A DNA stretch of 64,000 nucleotides from Aestuariibius insulae. GTDB taxonomy: Bacteria > Pseudomonadota > Alphaproteobacteria > Rhodobacterales > Rhodobacteraceae. Numbering within the stretch: position 1 is the first letter of the stretch; each line of letters starts with the position of its first letter. Below the pieces are notes generated by a model. It made no database searches, was not told where the DNA came from, and was given only the letters and a program-made list of their open reading frames with translations. The position numbers were made by a program, and so were the translations under genes. The stretch lies in NCBI RefSeq assembly GCF_040783535.2, contig NZ_JBFONW020000001.1:1116001-1180000 (forward strand), in the 5' to 3' direction. Positions 1-8,363 of this stretch are shown one piece after another.

Positions 1-1401
1 CGGACCGACATGCTGCGCACTATCGCCGAGGTCTACCACCGCTACGGTTTTGATGCCCTCGAAAGCCCCGCGATCGAGACGGTCGAGGCCCTGGGCTCCT
101 TTTTGCCCGACGTAGATCGCCCCAACGCGGGCATCTTCGCCTTCCAGGAACCGGGCGAGGAGGACGGCGACTGGCTTGCCCTCCGCTACGATCTGACGGC
201 CCCGCTGGCGCGCGTCTACGCCCAACACCGTAATGACTTGCCGACCCCGTACCGCCGCTTCGCGATGGGCCCGGTCTGGCGCAACGAAAAGCCGGGGCCG
301 GGCCGGTTTCGCCAGTTCTATCAATGTGATGCGGATACCGTCGGCACGGCCTCAATGGCCGCCGACGCCGAGATCTGCGCCATGCTCGCCGACACGCTCG
401 AGGCTCTTGGGCTGGGCGGGCAATACGTGATCCGCATCAACAACCGCAAGGTCCTGAACGGCGTGATGGAGGCGGCGGGTCTGTCCGAAAGTCACGAGAC
501 CGAACGCGGCATCGTCTTGCGCGCCATCGACAAGCTCGACCGCCTTGGCCCGGACGGAGTCCGCGCCCTGCTCAGCGAAGGCCGCAAGGACGAGAGCGGC
601 GATTTCACTAAGGGAGCCGGACTGTTGCCGGACCAGACCGATACCATCATGGCTTTCATGGATGCGCGCCGCGACACCGGAGCGGACACGGTCGCCCGCC
701 TCCGCGAGATCGTCGGCACCTCCCAGATTGGTCTCGACGGCGTGGAAGAACTCGCCCAGATCGCGACGCTTCTCGAGGCTCAGGGCTACGGGCCAGACCG
801 CATCCTCATCGACCCCGCCACTGTCCGCGGCCTTGGCTACTACACCGGTCCCGTCTACGAGGCCGAGCTGACCTTCGAAGTCACTGACGAAAAAGGACAA
901 CCCCGCCAGTTCGGTTCTGTCGCGGGCGGCGGGCGCTATGACGATCTGGTCAAACGGTTCACCGGTCAGGCCGTTCCCGCCACGGGCATTTCCATCGGCG
1001 TCGACCGTCTGCTCGCCGCGCTGCATGCGACGGGCGGCACAGAGGCTAAGGTCCAAGGCCCGGTCGTCGTCACCGTCATGGACCGGAACCGCCTGGCTGA
1101 CTATCAAACCATGGTCACCGAGCTGCGAACCGCAGGCATCCGCGCTGAGCTCTATCTCGGCAATCCCAAGAACTTCGGAAACCAGCTGAAATACGCCGAT
1201 AAACGCAAGAGTCCCGCCGCCATCATCCAAGGCGAGGACGAGGCCGCGCGGGGCGTCGTCCAGATCAAGGACCTCATCCTCGGCGCCGAACTCTCGGAGA
1301 CGGCGACGCTGGAGGAATGGAAGGACAATCCATCCCAGATCGAGGTGCCTCGAACGGATCTTGTTGCGCAAATCCAGAAGATTCTTGCACGGCACAGCTG
1401 A
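1..1401 (+). CDS. hisS: Histidyl-tRNA synthetase (5' truncated by window edge)
   Basis: Charges tRNA-His with histidine in the cytoplasm. The frame is already open at base 1 (reading R-T-D before the first ATG at 10), so the true start is upstream and 466 residues are visible. Class II synthetase features are present: motif 2 with RNEKPGPGRFRQ near base 280, the histidine-binding block LGYYTG near base 829, GGGRYD near base 928, and motif 3 GISIGVDRL near base 982, followed by an anticodon-binding tail. It sits directly before hisZ with one base between stop and start, so hisS-hisZ-hisG look like one operon. Identity is secure; only the N-terminus is missing. Confidence 0.97.
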   Translation, partial: RTDMLRTIAEVYHRYGFDALESPAIETVEALGSFLPDVDRPNAGIFAFQEPGEEDGDWLALRYDLTAPLARVYAQHRNDLPTPYRRFAMGPVWRNEKPGPGRFRQFYQCDADTVGTASMAADAEICAMLADTLEALGLGGQYVIRINNRKVLNGVMEAAGLSESHETERGIVLRAIDKLDRLGPDGVRALLSEGRKDESGDFTKGAGLLPDQTDTIMAFMDARRDTGADTVARLREIVGTSQIGLDGVEELAQIATLLEAQGYGPDRILIDPATVRGLGYYTGPVYEAELTFEVTDEKGQPRQFGSVAGGGRYDDLVKRFTGQAVPATGISIGVDRLLAALHATGGTEAKVQGPVVVTVMDRNRLADYQTMVTELRTAGIRAELYLGNPKNFGNQLKYADKRKSPAAIIQGEDEAARGVVQIKDLILGAELSETATLEEWKDNPSQIEVPRTDLVAQIQKILARHS

Positions 1402-1402
1402 C

Positions 1403-2437
1403 ATGACCGTCCCCGCTATCCGCGCCGAAGCCGCGCGCCTTCTCGCGCATTTCACTAGCCAGGGCGCTCAACCTTTCGAGACGGGTATCCTGCAACCCGC
1501 CGAGACGCTCCTTGATCTGTATGGAGAGGATATCCGCGCCCGCGCCTACACCACGCAGGATCCCCAGCGGGGCGAGATGATGCTGCGGCCCGATTTCACC
1601 GTCCCGCTCGTGCAGTGGCATATGGAGAACGGCGCCGATCCCGCGCGCTATGCCTATGCCGGAGAGGTCTTCCGCCGTCAGGAAGATCACCCGGACCGGC
1701 CTACCGAATACCTTCAGATCGGGTTCGAGATCTTCGATGGATCCGACCCGGCCCAGGCCGATGCCGAGGCCTTCGCGACGATCCGTGACGCGCTTGGCCC
1801 GCTGACGCCGTCGACCGGGGATCTCGGGATCCTGACCGCCGCCATTGACGGATTGGCGACGACAGACGCACGCAAACAGGCGCTCAAGCGGCATATCTGG
1901 CGGCCCGCCCGCTTCCGGGCGCTTCTAGCCCGATACAGCGCCGAAACCCCCGCCAGAGAGGCGATCCGGTCCGAGGCCCCCCTGATCGGCAAGCGTAGCG
2001 CAGCCGAGATCGACGCGCGTCATGCCGCGCTTGCCGAAGAGGCCCAAACGCCCGCGCTTACGCCGCAGGACCGCAGCACTCTCGATGCCATCCTCGCCTT
2101 GCGCGACACATCTCCGGCAGCGCTTGCGGCCCTGCGTCATCTGGCGAACCGCACACCGCATCTGGCCCCCGCCGCCGACCGGCTGGAGGCGCGCCTTGAC
2201 GCGCTCGCCGCTCTTGGTGTCGATCCCACCTGTCTGCCGTTCCAGACCACCTTCGGCCGCACGCTGCTGGAGTATTACGATGGGTTTGTCTTCGGCCTCG
2301 CGCCTGGGCCAGGCCATCAGCCTGTCGCTACCGGCGGACGCTATGATGCGCTCACCCGGCTTCTTGGACGGGGCAGGGCGCTGCCTGCCGTTGGCGGGGT
2401 CATTCGCCCCGATCTTGCCCTGGAGGCAGCGCGATGA
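1403..2437 (+). CDS. hisZ: ATP phosphoribosyltransferase regulatory subunit HisZ
   Basis: HisZ is a catalytically inactive paralogue of histidyl-tRNA synthetase that joins the short form of HisG and gives the complex histidine feedback control. The 344-aa product keeps class II fold blocks (LRPDFTVPL at 61-69, GEVFRRQ at 87-93, TGGRYD near the C-terminus) but is shorter than HisS and lacks its anticodon domain. I chose the ATG at 1403 rather than a possible in-frame start at 1361 inside hisS, because it follows the hisS stop at once and begins with the usual short N-terminus. Its stop overlaps the hisG start by four bases (ATGA), so translation is probably coupled. Confidence 0.95.
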   Translation: MTVPAIRAEAARLLAHFTSQGAQPFETGILQPAETLLDLYGEDIRARAYTTQDPQRGEMMLRPDFTVPLVQWHMENGADPARYAYAGEVFRRQEDHPDRPTEYLQIGFEIFDGSDPAQADAEAFATIRDALGPLTPSTGDLGILTAAIDGLATTDARKQALKRHIWRPARFRALLARYSAETPAREAIRSEAPLIGKRSAAEIDARHAALAEEAQTPALTPQDRSTLDAILALRDTSPAALAALRHLANRTPHLAPAADRLEARLDALAALGVDPTCLPFQTTFGRTLLEYYDGFVFGLAPGPGHQPVATGGRYDALTRLLGRGRALPAVGGVIRPDLALEAAR

Positions 2438-3126
2438 CGCTCAAACTCGGCATTCCGTCCAAGGGCCGTCTGATGGCGGATACGATGGACTGGTTCCCAA
2501 CCCGCGGCATCACGCTTGAGAAAACCGGCGCCGATCGGGAATATGCCGCTCGCGCCGTTGGCATAGAGGGGCTGGATCTGCTCCTGCTCTCGGCCTCGGA
2601 AATCCCGCGCGAGCTTGCGCGTGGACGGCTTCATTTCGGCGTGACCGGCACCGATCTGATCCACGAACGCCTTGCCCCGGTCGAGGCTTTCGTCGCCGAA
2701 GAGGCCAAGCTCGGCTTCGGCCAGGCCGATCTAATCCTCGCCGTTCCAATGGCCTGGACCGATGTGCGAACGGCGCATGATCTGGATGCCGTGGCCGCCC
2801 AGTTCCGCGCAGCCCATGGACACCGGCTTAGGATTGCGACGAAATATCACCGTCTAACCCGCGCCTGGCTGAAAGAGCAGGGCGTAGCCGATTACCAGAT
2901 CGTCGACAGCCAAGGCGCAACCGAAGGCACCGTGGCGGCGGAAACGGCAGAGGCGATTGCCGATATCACCTCGACCGGGGAAACACTGACCGCCAACCAC
3001 CTGCGCCCGCTGGACGAGCCGCCCATCCTGCAAAGTCAGGCCACCCTCTGGCGCAGCCTCACCGCAATGCTGTCGGACGAGGAGCAAGCCGCCCTCGACC
3101 GATTCCGCGTCAAGCTCGGGCTTTAG
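2434..3126 (+). CDS. hisG: ATP phosphoribosyltransferase, short form (HisG-S)
   Basis: Condenses ATP with PRPP in the first committed step of histidine synthesis. At 230 aa it is the short form, without the C-terminal regulatory domain of the long form, which fits the presence of hisZ just upstream. Visible blocks are GVTGTDLI at 69-76 and the PRPP-binding loop starting EGTVAAETAEA at 164. The start overlaps the hisZ stop by four bases. A GC-rich hairpin follows ten bases after the stop. Confidence 0.96.
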   Translation: MTLKLGIPSKGRLMADTMDWFPTRGITLEKTGADREYAARAVGIEGLDLLLLSASEIPRELARGRLHFGVTGTDLIHERLAPVEAFVAEEAKLGFGQADLILAVPMAWTDVRTAHDLDAVAAQFRAAHGHRLRIATKYHRLTRAWLKEQGVADYQIVDSQGATEGTVAAETAEAIADITSTGETLTANHLRPLDEPPILQSQATLWRSLTAMLSDEEQAALDRFRVKLGL

Positions 3127-3135
3127 CGCAGACGC

Positions 3136-3156
3136 GCCCCGGCCTCGAGCCGGGGC
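3136..3156. terminator. GC-rich hairpin between convergent hisG and DUF1489 gene
   Basis: Arms GCCCCGGC (3136-3143) and GCCGGGGC (3149-3156) pair perfectly over 8 bp around a 5-base loop. There is no T-tract on the plus strand, so it may be a weak or bidirectional terminator. Confidence 0.5.
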
Positions 3157-3163
3157 CTCCCCG

Positions 3164-3595
3164 TCAGCGTACCCCGATCTCGGCCAGCGCGGCGCTCAGC
3201 GAGGGCGGTATCCCGGCCTCCGCGTCGCGTCCCTTGGGCAGATCGCGAGGCGCGTCTTCGGGTTTGAGATATCTCCATCCCTGGAAGGGCCGCCGCAGCA
3301 CCGCTTCGGTGCGGACGATCTCATCGTCGAGCATGATCGCGCAGCGGCTAATCCCATCCGCCCCGATCATAGGCTCAAAGCTGATAATCCTCTGGCGGGC
3401 CTGCATCACACCGGCAATCACCCAGTAGATCGACCCGCCCGCCAGGATCTCGTCCACCCGCTTGGGCCACATTCGCGTTTGATGGTAGTAGCGTCCGTCG
3501 ATCCGCTGTTTCGAACGGTTTTGCTGCCAGTCGATCAGGCTTTCGACGCTCTCGGATCCGACCGAAAGCTTCTGCATGTGGATAAAATCTGTCAT
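3164..3595 (-). CDS. DUF1489 family protein
   Basis: A 143-aa protein matching the alphaproteobacterial DUF1489 family, whose function is not known. The N-terminus (MTDFIHMQKLSVGSES) has the family pattern of a short strand followed by KLSVG and a W-Q block, then R-x-W-P and an acidic C-terminal tail. A start nine codons upstream at 3622 has a better Shine-Dalgarno (GAGGGA, 8-base spacing); the internal ATG at 3595 is favoured on family pattern, so the start is uncertain. The gene converges on hisG and is divergent from the ribonucleotide reductase gene. Confidence 0.82.
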   Translation of the reverse strand: MTDFIHMQKLSVGSESVESLIDWQQNRSKQRIDGRYYHQTRMWPKRVDEILAGGSIYWVIAGVMQARQRIISFEPMIGADGISRCAIMLDDEIVRTEAVLRRPFQGWRYLKPEDAPRDLPKGRDAEAGIPPSLSAALAEIGVR

Positions 3596-3708
3596 GGAGA
3601 CCCCATATATCGAGGCTAACATAATCCGATTCCCTCGATGTTCACAATTGACCCAAAGGGTCGCAGACCGTAATGCTGGTCGCCCCGCCGTCTGTCAGGA
3701 GCCTGCCC

Positions 3709-5985
3709 ATGAGCCGTTTCGCCGCGCCCATTTCCGAGACCATCTGGGACATGAAATACCGGTTCAAGGGCGCAGATGGCACGGCCCATGACGAGACCGT
3801 TGAGGATACCTGGAACCGGATTGCGACCGCTCTGGCGGAGGTCGAGGCTGATCCCTCCGACTGGCAACCGAAATTCTACGCGGCGCTGGAGGATTTCAAG
3901 TTCCTGCCCGCCGGTCGCATCACGGCAGGGGCGGGCACCGAACGGTCGGTGACGCTTTTCAACTGTTTCGTGATGGGCACGATCCCCGACACGATGGCGG
4001 GCATCTTCGACGGGCTGAAAGAGGCCGCGCTGACCATGCAGCAGGGCGGGGGCATCGGCTATGATTTCTCGACCATCCGTCCAAAGGGCGCGGCCGTCCA
4101 CGGCGTGGCCGCTGACGCCTCGGGGCCGCTGTCGTTCATGGATGTCTGGGATGCAATGTGCCGCACGATCATGTCCGCAGGCGCGAGGCGCGGCGCGATG
4201 ATGGCCACGATGCGCTGTGACCACCCGGATATCGAGGACTTCATCACCGCGAAATCCGATCCGCAACGTTTACGAAATTTCAATGTATCGGTGCTAGTCA
4301 CGGATCCGTTCATGGAGGCGGTGAAGGCCGATGCCGATTGGGATCTCGTTTTTGACGGAAAGGTTTACAAAACCTTAAAGGCGCGGCTCCTGTGGGACCG
4401 TATCATGCAGTCGACCTACGACTATGCTGAACCCGGTGTGATCTTCATCGACCGCATCAACCGGATGAACAACCTACGTTACGCCGAGACCATTGCGGCG
4501 ACCAATCCCTGCGGCGAGCAACCTTTGCCGCCCTACGGCGCCTGCCTGCTTGGCTCGATCAACCTCGCGCGGCTGGTCTCGGACCCATTCGAAGACGGCG
4601 CCGAGATCGACCACGACGTGCTTGATGATCTTGTCGCGACCGCTGTGCGTATGATGGACAATGTCGTCGATGCTTCTCGTTTCCCGCTCCCCCAGCAGCA
4701 GGAGGAGGCAAGCAACAAGCGCCGGATCGGCCTTGGCGTCACGGGCCTTGCCGATGCGCTTTTGATGCTCGGTCTGCGCTATGGATCCGAAGAGGCGGCG
4801 CGTCAAACTGAGCGTTGGATGCACCGGATCGCCCGCGCCGCGTGCCTGGCCTCAGCGCATCTGGCACGGGAAAAAGGCGCCTTTCCCCTGTTCGAGGCCG
4901 AGCCCTTTCTGGATAGCGGATCGTTGGAGCACATGGATGAGGACGTACGCGCGGCGATCGCCGAGCATGGTATTCGCAACGCGCTTTTGACCTCCATCGC
5001 TCCTACGGGGACGATCAGCCTTTACGCCGGCAACGTCTCCTCCGGGATCGAACCGGTCTTCGCCTACAGCTATACACGCAAGGTCCTGCAAAAGGACGGC
5101 TCCCGGACAGAGGAAGAGGTCGTCGACTACGCGGTACAGCTCTACCGCGACACGCACGGCGCGGATGCCGAATTGCCGGATCATTTCGTCAATGCTCAGA
5201 CCCTTGCCCCGCTCGATCACGTCCGGATGCAGGCGGCCGCCCAGAAATGGGTCGATTCCAGTATTTCAAAGACAATCAACTGTCCCGAGGACATCTCCTT
5301 TGACGACTTCAAGGATGTCTACATGGCCGCATGGGATCAGGGCTGCAAAGGCTGCACGACCTATCGGCCAAATGCGGTGACAGGGTCCGTCTTGACGGTA
5401 TCGGAAAGCAAACCAGAAGAGGTTGCTCCGCCTGAGCGCGATCAGGCGGAGATGGGCGGCGAGGTTGTCTATATGTCCGAGCCGCTGGATCGGCCGGCGG
5501 CTTTGGAGGGGAATACGTATAAGCTGAAATGGCCCGATAGCGAGCATGCAATTTACATCACGATCAATGATGTCATTCTGAACGGGCGGCGCAGGCCGTT
5601 TGAGGTGTTCATCAACTCCAAGAACATGGAGCATTTTGCCTGGACCGTTGCCCTGACGCGGATGATTTCGGCGGTGTTCCGGCGGGGCGGGGATGTCAGT
5701 TTTGTCGTCGAAGAGCTGAAGGCGGTCTTTGATCCGCGAGGCGGGGCCTGGATAAAAGGGCGCTACATTCCCTCAATACTTGCCGCTATCGGGGGGGTGA
5801 TAGAACAACATATGGTAGCGATCGGCTTTCTCGAGGGGGAAGGGCTGGGGCTGAAATCGGATCCGCAGGCAGAGGCTGCGGGCCAGCCCCGCGGGGCGGC
5901 TTGTGCGTCTTGCGGGAGCTTTGATCTGAGGATGGTGGAAGGCTGTTCGACTTGCGTGAGTTGTGGATTTTCAAAATGCGGATAG
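3709..5985 (+). CDS. nrdJ: Adenosylcobalamin-dependent (class II) ribonucleotide reductase
   Basis: Reduces ribonucleotides to deoxyribonucleotides using a B12-generated thiyl radical, with or without oxygen. The 758-aa protein shows the redox cysteine pair C86 (FNCF) and C279 (PYGACLLGS), the catalytic N266-C268-E270 triad in NPCGEQ, and the APTGTISLYAG block. A TSCPD-type region near 590-690 and a C-terminal four-cysteine knuckle (CASCG...CSTCVSCG) probably carry reducing equivalents. The ATG at 3709 is preceded by AGGAG at 7 bases; an upstream ATG at 3673 has no such site. No cobalamin riboswitch fits in the short upstream gap. Confidence 0.95.
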   Translation: MSRFAAPISETIWDMKYRFKGADGTAHDETVEDTWNRIATALAEVEADPSDWQPKFYAALEDFKFLPAGRITAGAGTERSVTLFNCFVMGTIPDTMAGIFDGLKEAALTMQQGGGIGYDFSTIRPKGAAVHGVAADASGPLSFMDVWDAMCRTIMSAGARRGAMMATMRCDHPDIEDFITAKSDPQRLRNFNVSVLVTDPFMEAVKADADWDLVFDGKVYKTLKARLLWDRIMQSTYDYAEPGVIFIDRINRMNNLRYAETIAATNPCGEQPLPPYGACLLGSINLARLVSDPFEDGAEIDHDVLDDLVATAVRMMDNVVDASRFPLPQQQEEASNKRRIGLGVTGLADALLMLGLRYGSEEAARQTERWMHRIARAACLASAHLAREKGAFPLFEAEPFLDSGSLEHMDEDVRAAIAEHGIRNALLTSIAPTGTISLYAGNVSSGIEPVFAYSYTRKVLQKDGSRTEEEVVDYAVQLYRDTHGADAELPDHFVNAQTLAPLDHVRMQAAAQKWVDSSISKTINCPEDISFDDFKDVYMAAWDQGCKGCTTYRPNAVTGSVLTVSESKPEEVAPPERDQAEMGGEVVYMSEPLDRPAALEGNTYKLKWPDSEHAIYITINDVILNGRRRPFEVFINSKNMEHFAWTVALTRMISAVFRRGGDVSFVVEELKAVFDPRGGAWIKGRYIPSILAAIGGVIEQHMVAIGFLEGEGLGLKSDPQAEAAGQPRGAACASCGSFDLRMVEGCSTCVSCGFSKCG

Positions 5986-6042
5986 TGGGTTTCATTCGGG
6001 CGAAAACCTCTGAGTGATTCTGGTTAATCGCCCAAATGGGGG

Positions 6043-6086
6043 TGCGGTATCCAGTCGGTATCGCGTCGGTATTTAGTCGGTGAAAA
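6043..6086. repeat. Array of four 11-bp direct repeats, copy A
   Basis: Four consecutive 11-base units: TGCGGTATCCA, GTCGGTATCGC, GTCGGTATTTA, GTCGGTGAAAA. The invariant core is CGGT. The same four-unit layout, including the TTT change in unit 3 and the switch to GTCGGTG in unit 4, recurs at 62761-62804. The 11-bp pitch is close to one helical turn, which suits side-by-side binding of a regulator, but no binding protein is identified. Confidence 0.75.
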
Positions 6087-6222
6087 CGAGGAAGGGTCGG
6101 ATCGTTACACCTCCGTACGGTGGTTCAGCCCAGACAATCCCACTCCCTGAGTATTCTTTGTACGACCAACAGAAACAGTCCGAACCGGACATAAGTTCCT
6201 CCAAACTGCGCGGCTTCGCGGA

Positions 6223-6236
6223 TTGATCTGGCTCAA
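6223..6236 (+). promoter_or_regulatory. FNR-like box upstream of cytochrome c gene
   Basis: TTGAT-CTGG-CTCAA matches the FNR/FnrL consensus TTGAT-N4-ATCAA at nine of ten fixed positions. Its centre (6229.5) lies about 41.5 bases before the start point expected from the -10-like TAGGCT at 6259-6264, the usual class II activator position. The downstream gene is a c-type cytochrome, a common FNR target. Confidence 0.5.
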
Positions 6237-6285
6237 ACCCGAGACGATCCGAACGGGCTAGGCTATCAGGACGGAGGGACGCGAT

Positions 6286-6672
6286 ATGCTTAGAATTTTG
6301 ACAGTGCTTCTACTCGCCGGACCGGCCTACGCGCAGGACCTTGTGGAGGGGGAGCGGACGTTCTTTGTCTTCTGTTCGTCCTGCCACGGGGAGGCGGGGC
6401 GGGGGGACGGGCCGATGGCAAAGATCCTAACTGTTCCGGTGCCGGATTTGTCGATGTTGCGGATCAACAATGACGGTACGTTCCCGATGACGCGGGTTCT
6501 GCGCCAGGTCGACGGGCGCGACCCGGAGCTGGCCCATAGCGGGGTGATGCCTGCGTTCGGGATGCTGCTTGAGGATATCCCGGTGCCGCATCAGCTGCCG
6601 TCGGGGCAGACGATCATGACCGAGAAGGGGCTGCTGGATGTGGCGCTGTGGCTGGAGAGCATTCAGGAGTGA
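6286..6672 (+). CDS. Small periplasmic class I c-type cytochrome
   Basis: A 128-aa exported monohaem cytochrome. A signal peptide covers residues 1-16 (cleavage after AYA), and the haem motif CSSCH is at 30-34, with H34 as the proximal ligand. M87 in GVMPAFGM is the likely distal ligand. An SD sequence GGAGG lies 8 bases before the ATG. The gene stands alone, convergent with the transporter gene downstream, and has an FNR-like box about 50 bases upstream, so a role in low-oxygen electron transfer is plausible but the partner enzyme is unknown. Confidence 0.88.
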   Translation: MLRILTVLLLAGPAYAQDLVEGERTFFVFCSSCHGEAGRGDGPMAKILTVPVPDLSMLRINNDGTFPMTRVLRQVDGRDPELAHSGVMPAFGMLLEDIPVPHQLPSGQTIMTEKGLLDVALWLESIQE

Positions 6673-6676
6673 CGGC

Positions 6677-7120
6677 TTACGAGCCGCGCCTGGCCAGCTG
6701 GGTGAGCGCGACCCCGGCGGCCATGACGCAGATGCCGAAGAGGCGGATCGGGGACAGCTCGGCTGGGCGGGCGCCGAAGAGGCCCCAATGGTCGATGATC
6801 GCCGCCGAGATGAGCTGGCCCAGCAGGACGAAGAAGACAGCGTTGCCAACCCCGAAGACGGGGGCGATCCATGTGATCGTCAGCACGTAGAAGGCGGTGA
6901 GGATCCCGGCGGCAAAGAGATGCGGCGGCTGGCTGACGATGCGGGTCAGGGCCTGCGGGCTGGTGATCAGGGTCACGGCGGCAGTGGCGACCAGAGCGAC
7001 GGTGAAGAGGACGAGCGCGGCGGCGGCGGGGCCGCCGATATTGGCTCCGAGCCGGGCATTGAGCGCGGCGAGGATCGGGATCCCGATCCCGGCGGCCAGC
7101 ATGATGAGCGCGTGATGCAT
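6677..7120 (-). CDS. DMT-superfamily membrane protein, YdcZ type
   Basis: A 147-aa very hydrophobic protein with about five membrane segments and the glycine/alanine-rich pattern of the YdcZ branch of the drug/metabolite transporter superfamily (GILTAFYVLTITWIAP, then a G-Q-L block and a C-terminal helix before TQLARRGS). Substrate is not predictable. The ATG at 7120 has GGAGG at 7 bases; a longer in-frame extension to 7309 lacks family-like sequence and is rejected. Its 3' end lies four bases from the cytochrome gene. Confidence 0.85.
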   Translation of the reverse strand: MHHALIMLAAGIGIPILAALNARLGANIGGPAAAALVLFTVALVATAAVTLITSPQALTRIVSQPPHLFAAGILTAFYVLTITWIAPVFGVGNAVFFVLLGQLISAAIIDHWGLFGARPAELSPIRLFGICVMAAGVALTQLARRGS

Positions 7121-7301
7121 GTGGTGTCCTCCCCCGGGTTCGTGGGGAGAGTTGCCGATTGCGGAGCGGGTGTGAAGGGCCGCGGCGGCGTGAGAGACGT
7201 CTCGGAAATCGTCCAGTGGACGATTCCAGTCTCGAACGCGGGGCGCGCAAGGCGGGCAGAGGGAGGAGATGCGGTGAGTGAAATCACCCACTCTACGCTT
7301 G

Positions 7302-7751
7302 CTATTCATTCTGCGGTGTTAACTGGCATCTCTCTATGAAGCTCTCGACGCTAAGGGACGGGAAATATTGTATTTCTCCATCGAGCCTTGCCCGAATGCG
7401 ACGACTGACACTAATACGTACGGGGTCTTCTAGTTTTGAGATATGAGGAAAGGCAGCTAGGAGATCTTGGCCTACTCCAAAGATTTTACAGCAGTTTGGG
7501 TTGGAACTAATAAAATCATCAGCGTCTCGGTATGGCACCAATCCTTCGCGGATCTTTTTGCGAAGCTCCTCGTCACTTACAAGAAGGTTCAGTGTCGGAA
7601 AAGTAACTACGGCTTCTACGGCCTCTTCTATGATCTGTGAATCTGACTTATCGACACAAGTAACTGTTTCTCCAATCAAGACATTCGGAGCACCACAAAA
7701 AAATGATACGCTGGGAAACAACAAGGCCAGAGATAGTACAGGATTTTTCAT
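7302..7751 (-). CDS. Hypothetical secreted protein, AT-rich
   Basis: A 149-aa protein I do not recognise. The N-terminus (MKNPVLSLALLFPSVSFFC) looks like a signal sequence, although the residues before C19 do not make a classical lipobox. The rest is mixed charge with four further cysteines, two of them adjacent (NPNCCK). Base composition here (about 7300-7860) is clearly more AT-rich than the neighbours and codon use differs, which points to recent acquisition. It lies beside a toxin-antitoxin pair. Shine-Dalgarno is weak. Confidence 0.62.
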   Translation of the reverse strand: MKNPVLSLALLFPSVSFFCGAPNVLIGETVTCVDKSDSQIIEEAVEAVVTFPTLNLLVSDEELRKKIREGLVPYRDADDFISSNPNCCKIFGVGQDLLAAFPHISKLEDPVRISVSRRIRARLDGEIQYFPSLSVESFIERCQLTPQNE

Positions 7752-7850
7752 CTTGATGTCATTCTATAAAATCTCAGGAAATGGATTTAAAGATTATTCT
7801 GAATCATGAATTTTAAAGCATTGAGGTGTAGCTAACCTCTCAGATCGAAA

Positions 7851-7870
7851 CTCAACGGTCTTCTGTTGAG
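7851..7870 (-). terminator. Hairpin downstream of brnA
   Basis: On the minus strand, CTCAAC (7870-7865) pairs with GTTGAG (7856-7851) around an 8-base loop and is followed by TTTCG, seven bases after the brnA stop. The stem is short, so this is a modest terminator candidate. Confidence 0.35.
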
Positions 7871-7877
7871 CCAGCCT

Positions 7878-8102
7878 TCACAACCCCAACACCTCCCTCA
7901 ACCGCGCATTCGCGCGCGTCGTCCAGCCTTTGCCGTCTTCTTTCAGCCGCGCCACGACATCCTTGTCGAGGTAGAGGGTGACGCGTTGCTTGCGGTCTTC
8001 CTCGGGTAGGGCCGGGCGACCGGGGCGGGCGTCTTTGAAGAAGTCGGCGTCAAGCTCGGAGGCGTCTCCGTCAGGGGCGATGTAGCTTTTACGCTTGCTC
8101 AT
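7878..8102 (-). CDS. brnA: BrnA family antitoxin
   Basis: Antitoxin of a type II BrnT/BrnA module. BrnA binds and neutralises the BrnT ribonuclease and represses its own promoter. The 74-aa product has an acidic N-terminal half and a C-terminal ribbon-helix-helix (about 40-72, RVTLYLDKDVVARLK) for DNA binding. The ATG at 8102 overlaps the end of brnT by 14 bases, giving the usual toxin-first order. A longer in-frame start would run deep into brnT and is not used. Confidence 0.9.
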   Translation of the reverse strand: MSKRKSYIAPDGDASELDADFFKDARPGRPALPEEDRKQRVTLYLDKDVVARLKEDGKGWTTRANARLREVLGL

Positions 8103-8352
8103 AAAGCGTCCTTTCGCGGGCATTGGCCTTGCGCGGGCTGATGAGGCGGAGCCCACCCTCCCGCGCCGCGACGACGCAAACGTGAAGGCGGTCCGCAATA
8201 TAGCCGATCGAGACGTAGCGCCGCTCTCCATAATCGCCGCGTTTATCCTCGCGGGTGAGGGCGGTGGTCCAGTCGAAGCGCACAATTTCGACGAAGTCGA
8301 CTCCGTGCTTGTCCATATTCGACCGGCGCTTTGCCTCGTCCCAATCGGTCAT
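8089..8352 (-). CDS. brnT: BrnT family toxin (ribonuclease)
   Basis: An 87-aa toxin of the BrnT family, a small RelE-fold ribonuclease. The family start is clear: W-D-E-A-K-x2-S-N-x2-K-H-G-V-D-F at 4-20, then GERRYVSIG and the C-terminal ISPRKANARER block carrying the basic catalytic residues. It is the first gene of the brnTA operon and is transcribed from a promoter that lies partly inside the end of parE. Confidence 0.92.
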   Translation of the reverse strand: MTDWDEAKRRSNMDKHGVDFVEIVRFDWTTALTREDKRGDYGERRYVSIGYIADRLHVCVVAAREGGLRLISPRKANARERTLYEQA

Positions 8353-8363
8353 TCGTGACCTAA

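Larger units (their letters stand above)
5986..6285. other. Intergenic region, nrdJ to cytochrome c gene
   Basis: This 300-bp gap has no convincing reading frame. It contains the four-unit 11-bp repeat array at 6043-6086 and an FNR-like dyad at 6223-6236, annotated separately. A possible -10 hexamer TAGGCT lies at 6259-6264. No strong terminator for nrdJ was found. Confidence 0.7.

Noticed and set aside
352..1455. 367-codon minus-strand frame over hisS
   Set aside because: Antisense shadow of a clear synthetase gene; no ribosome site or family pattern.
8103..8285. Longer N-terminus for the BrnA antitoxin
   Set aside because: The extension lies wholly inside brnT in another frame and is not part of the BrnA family.
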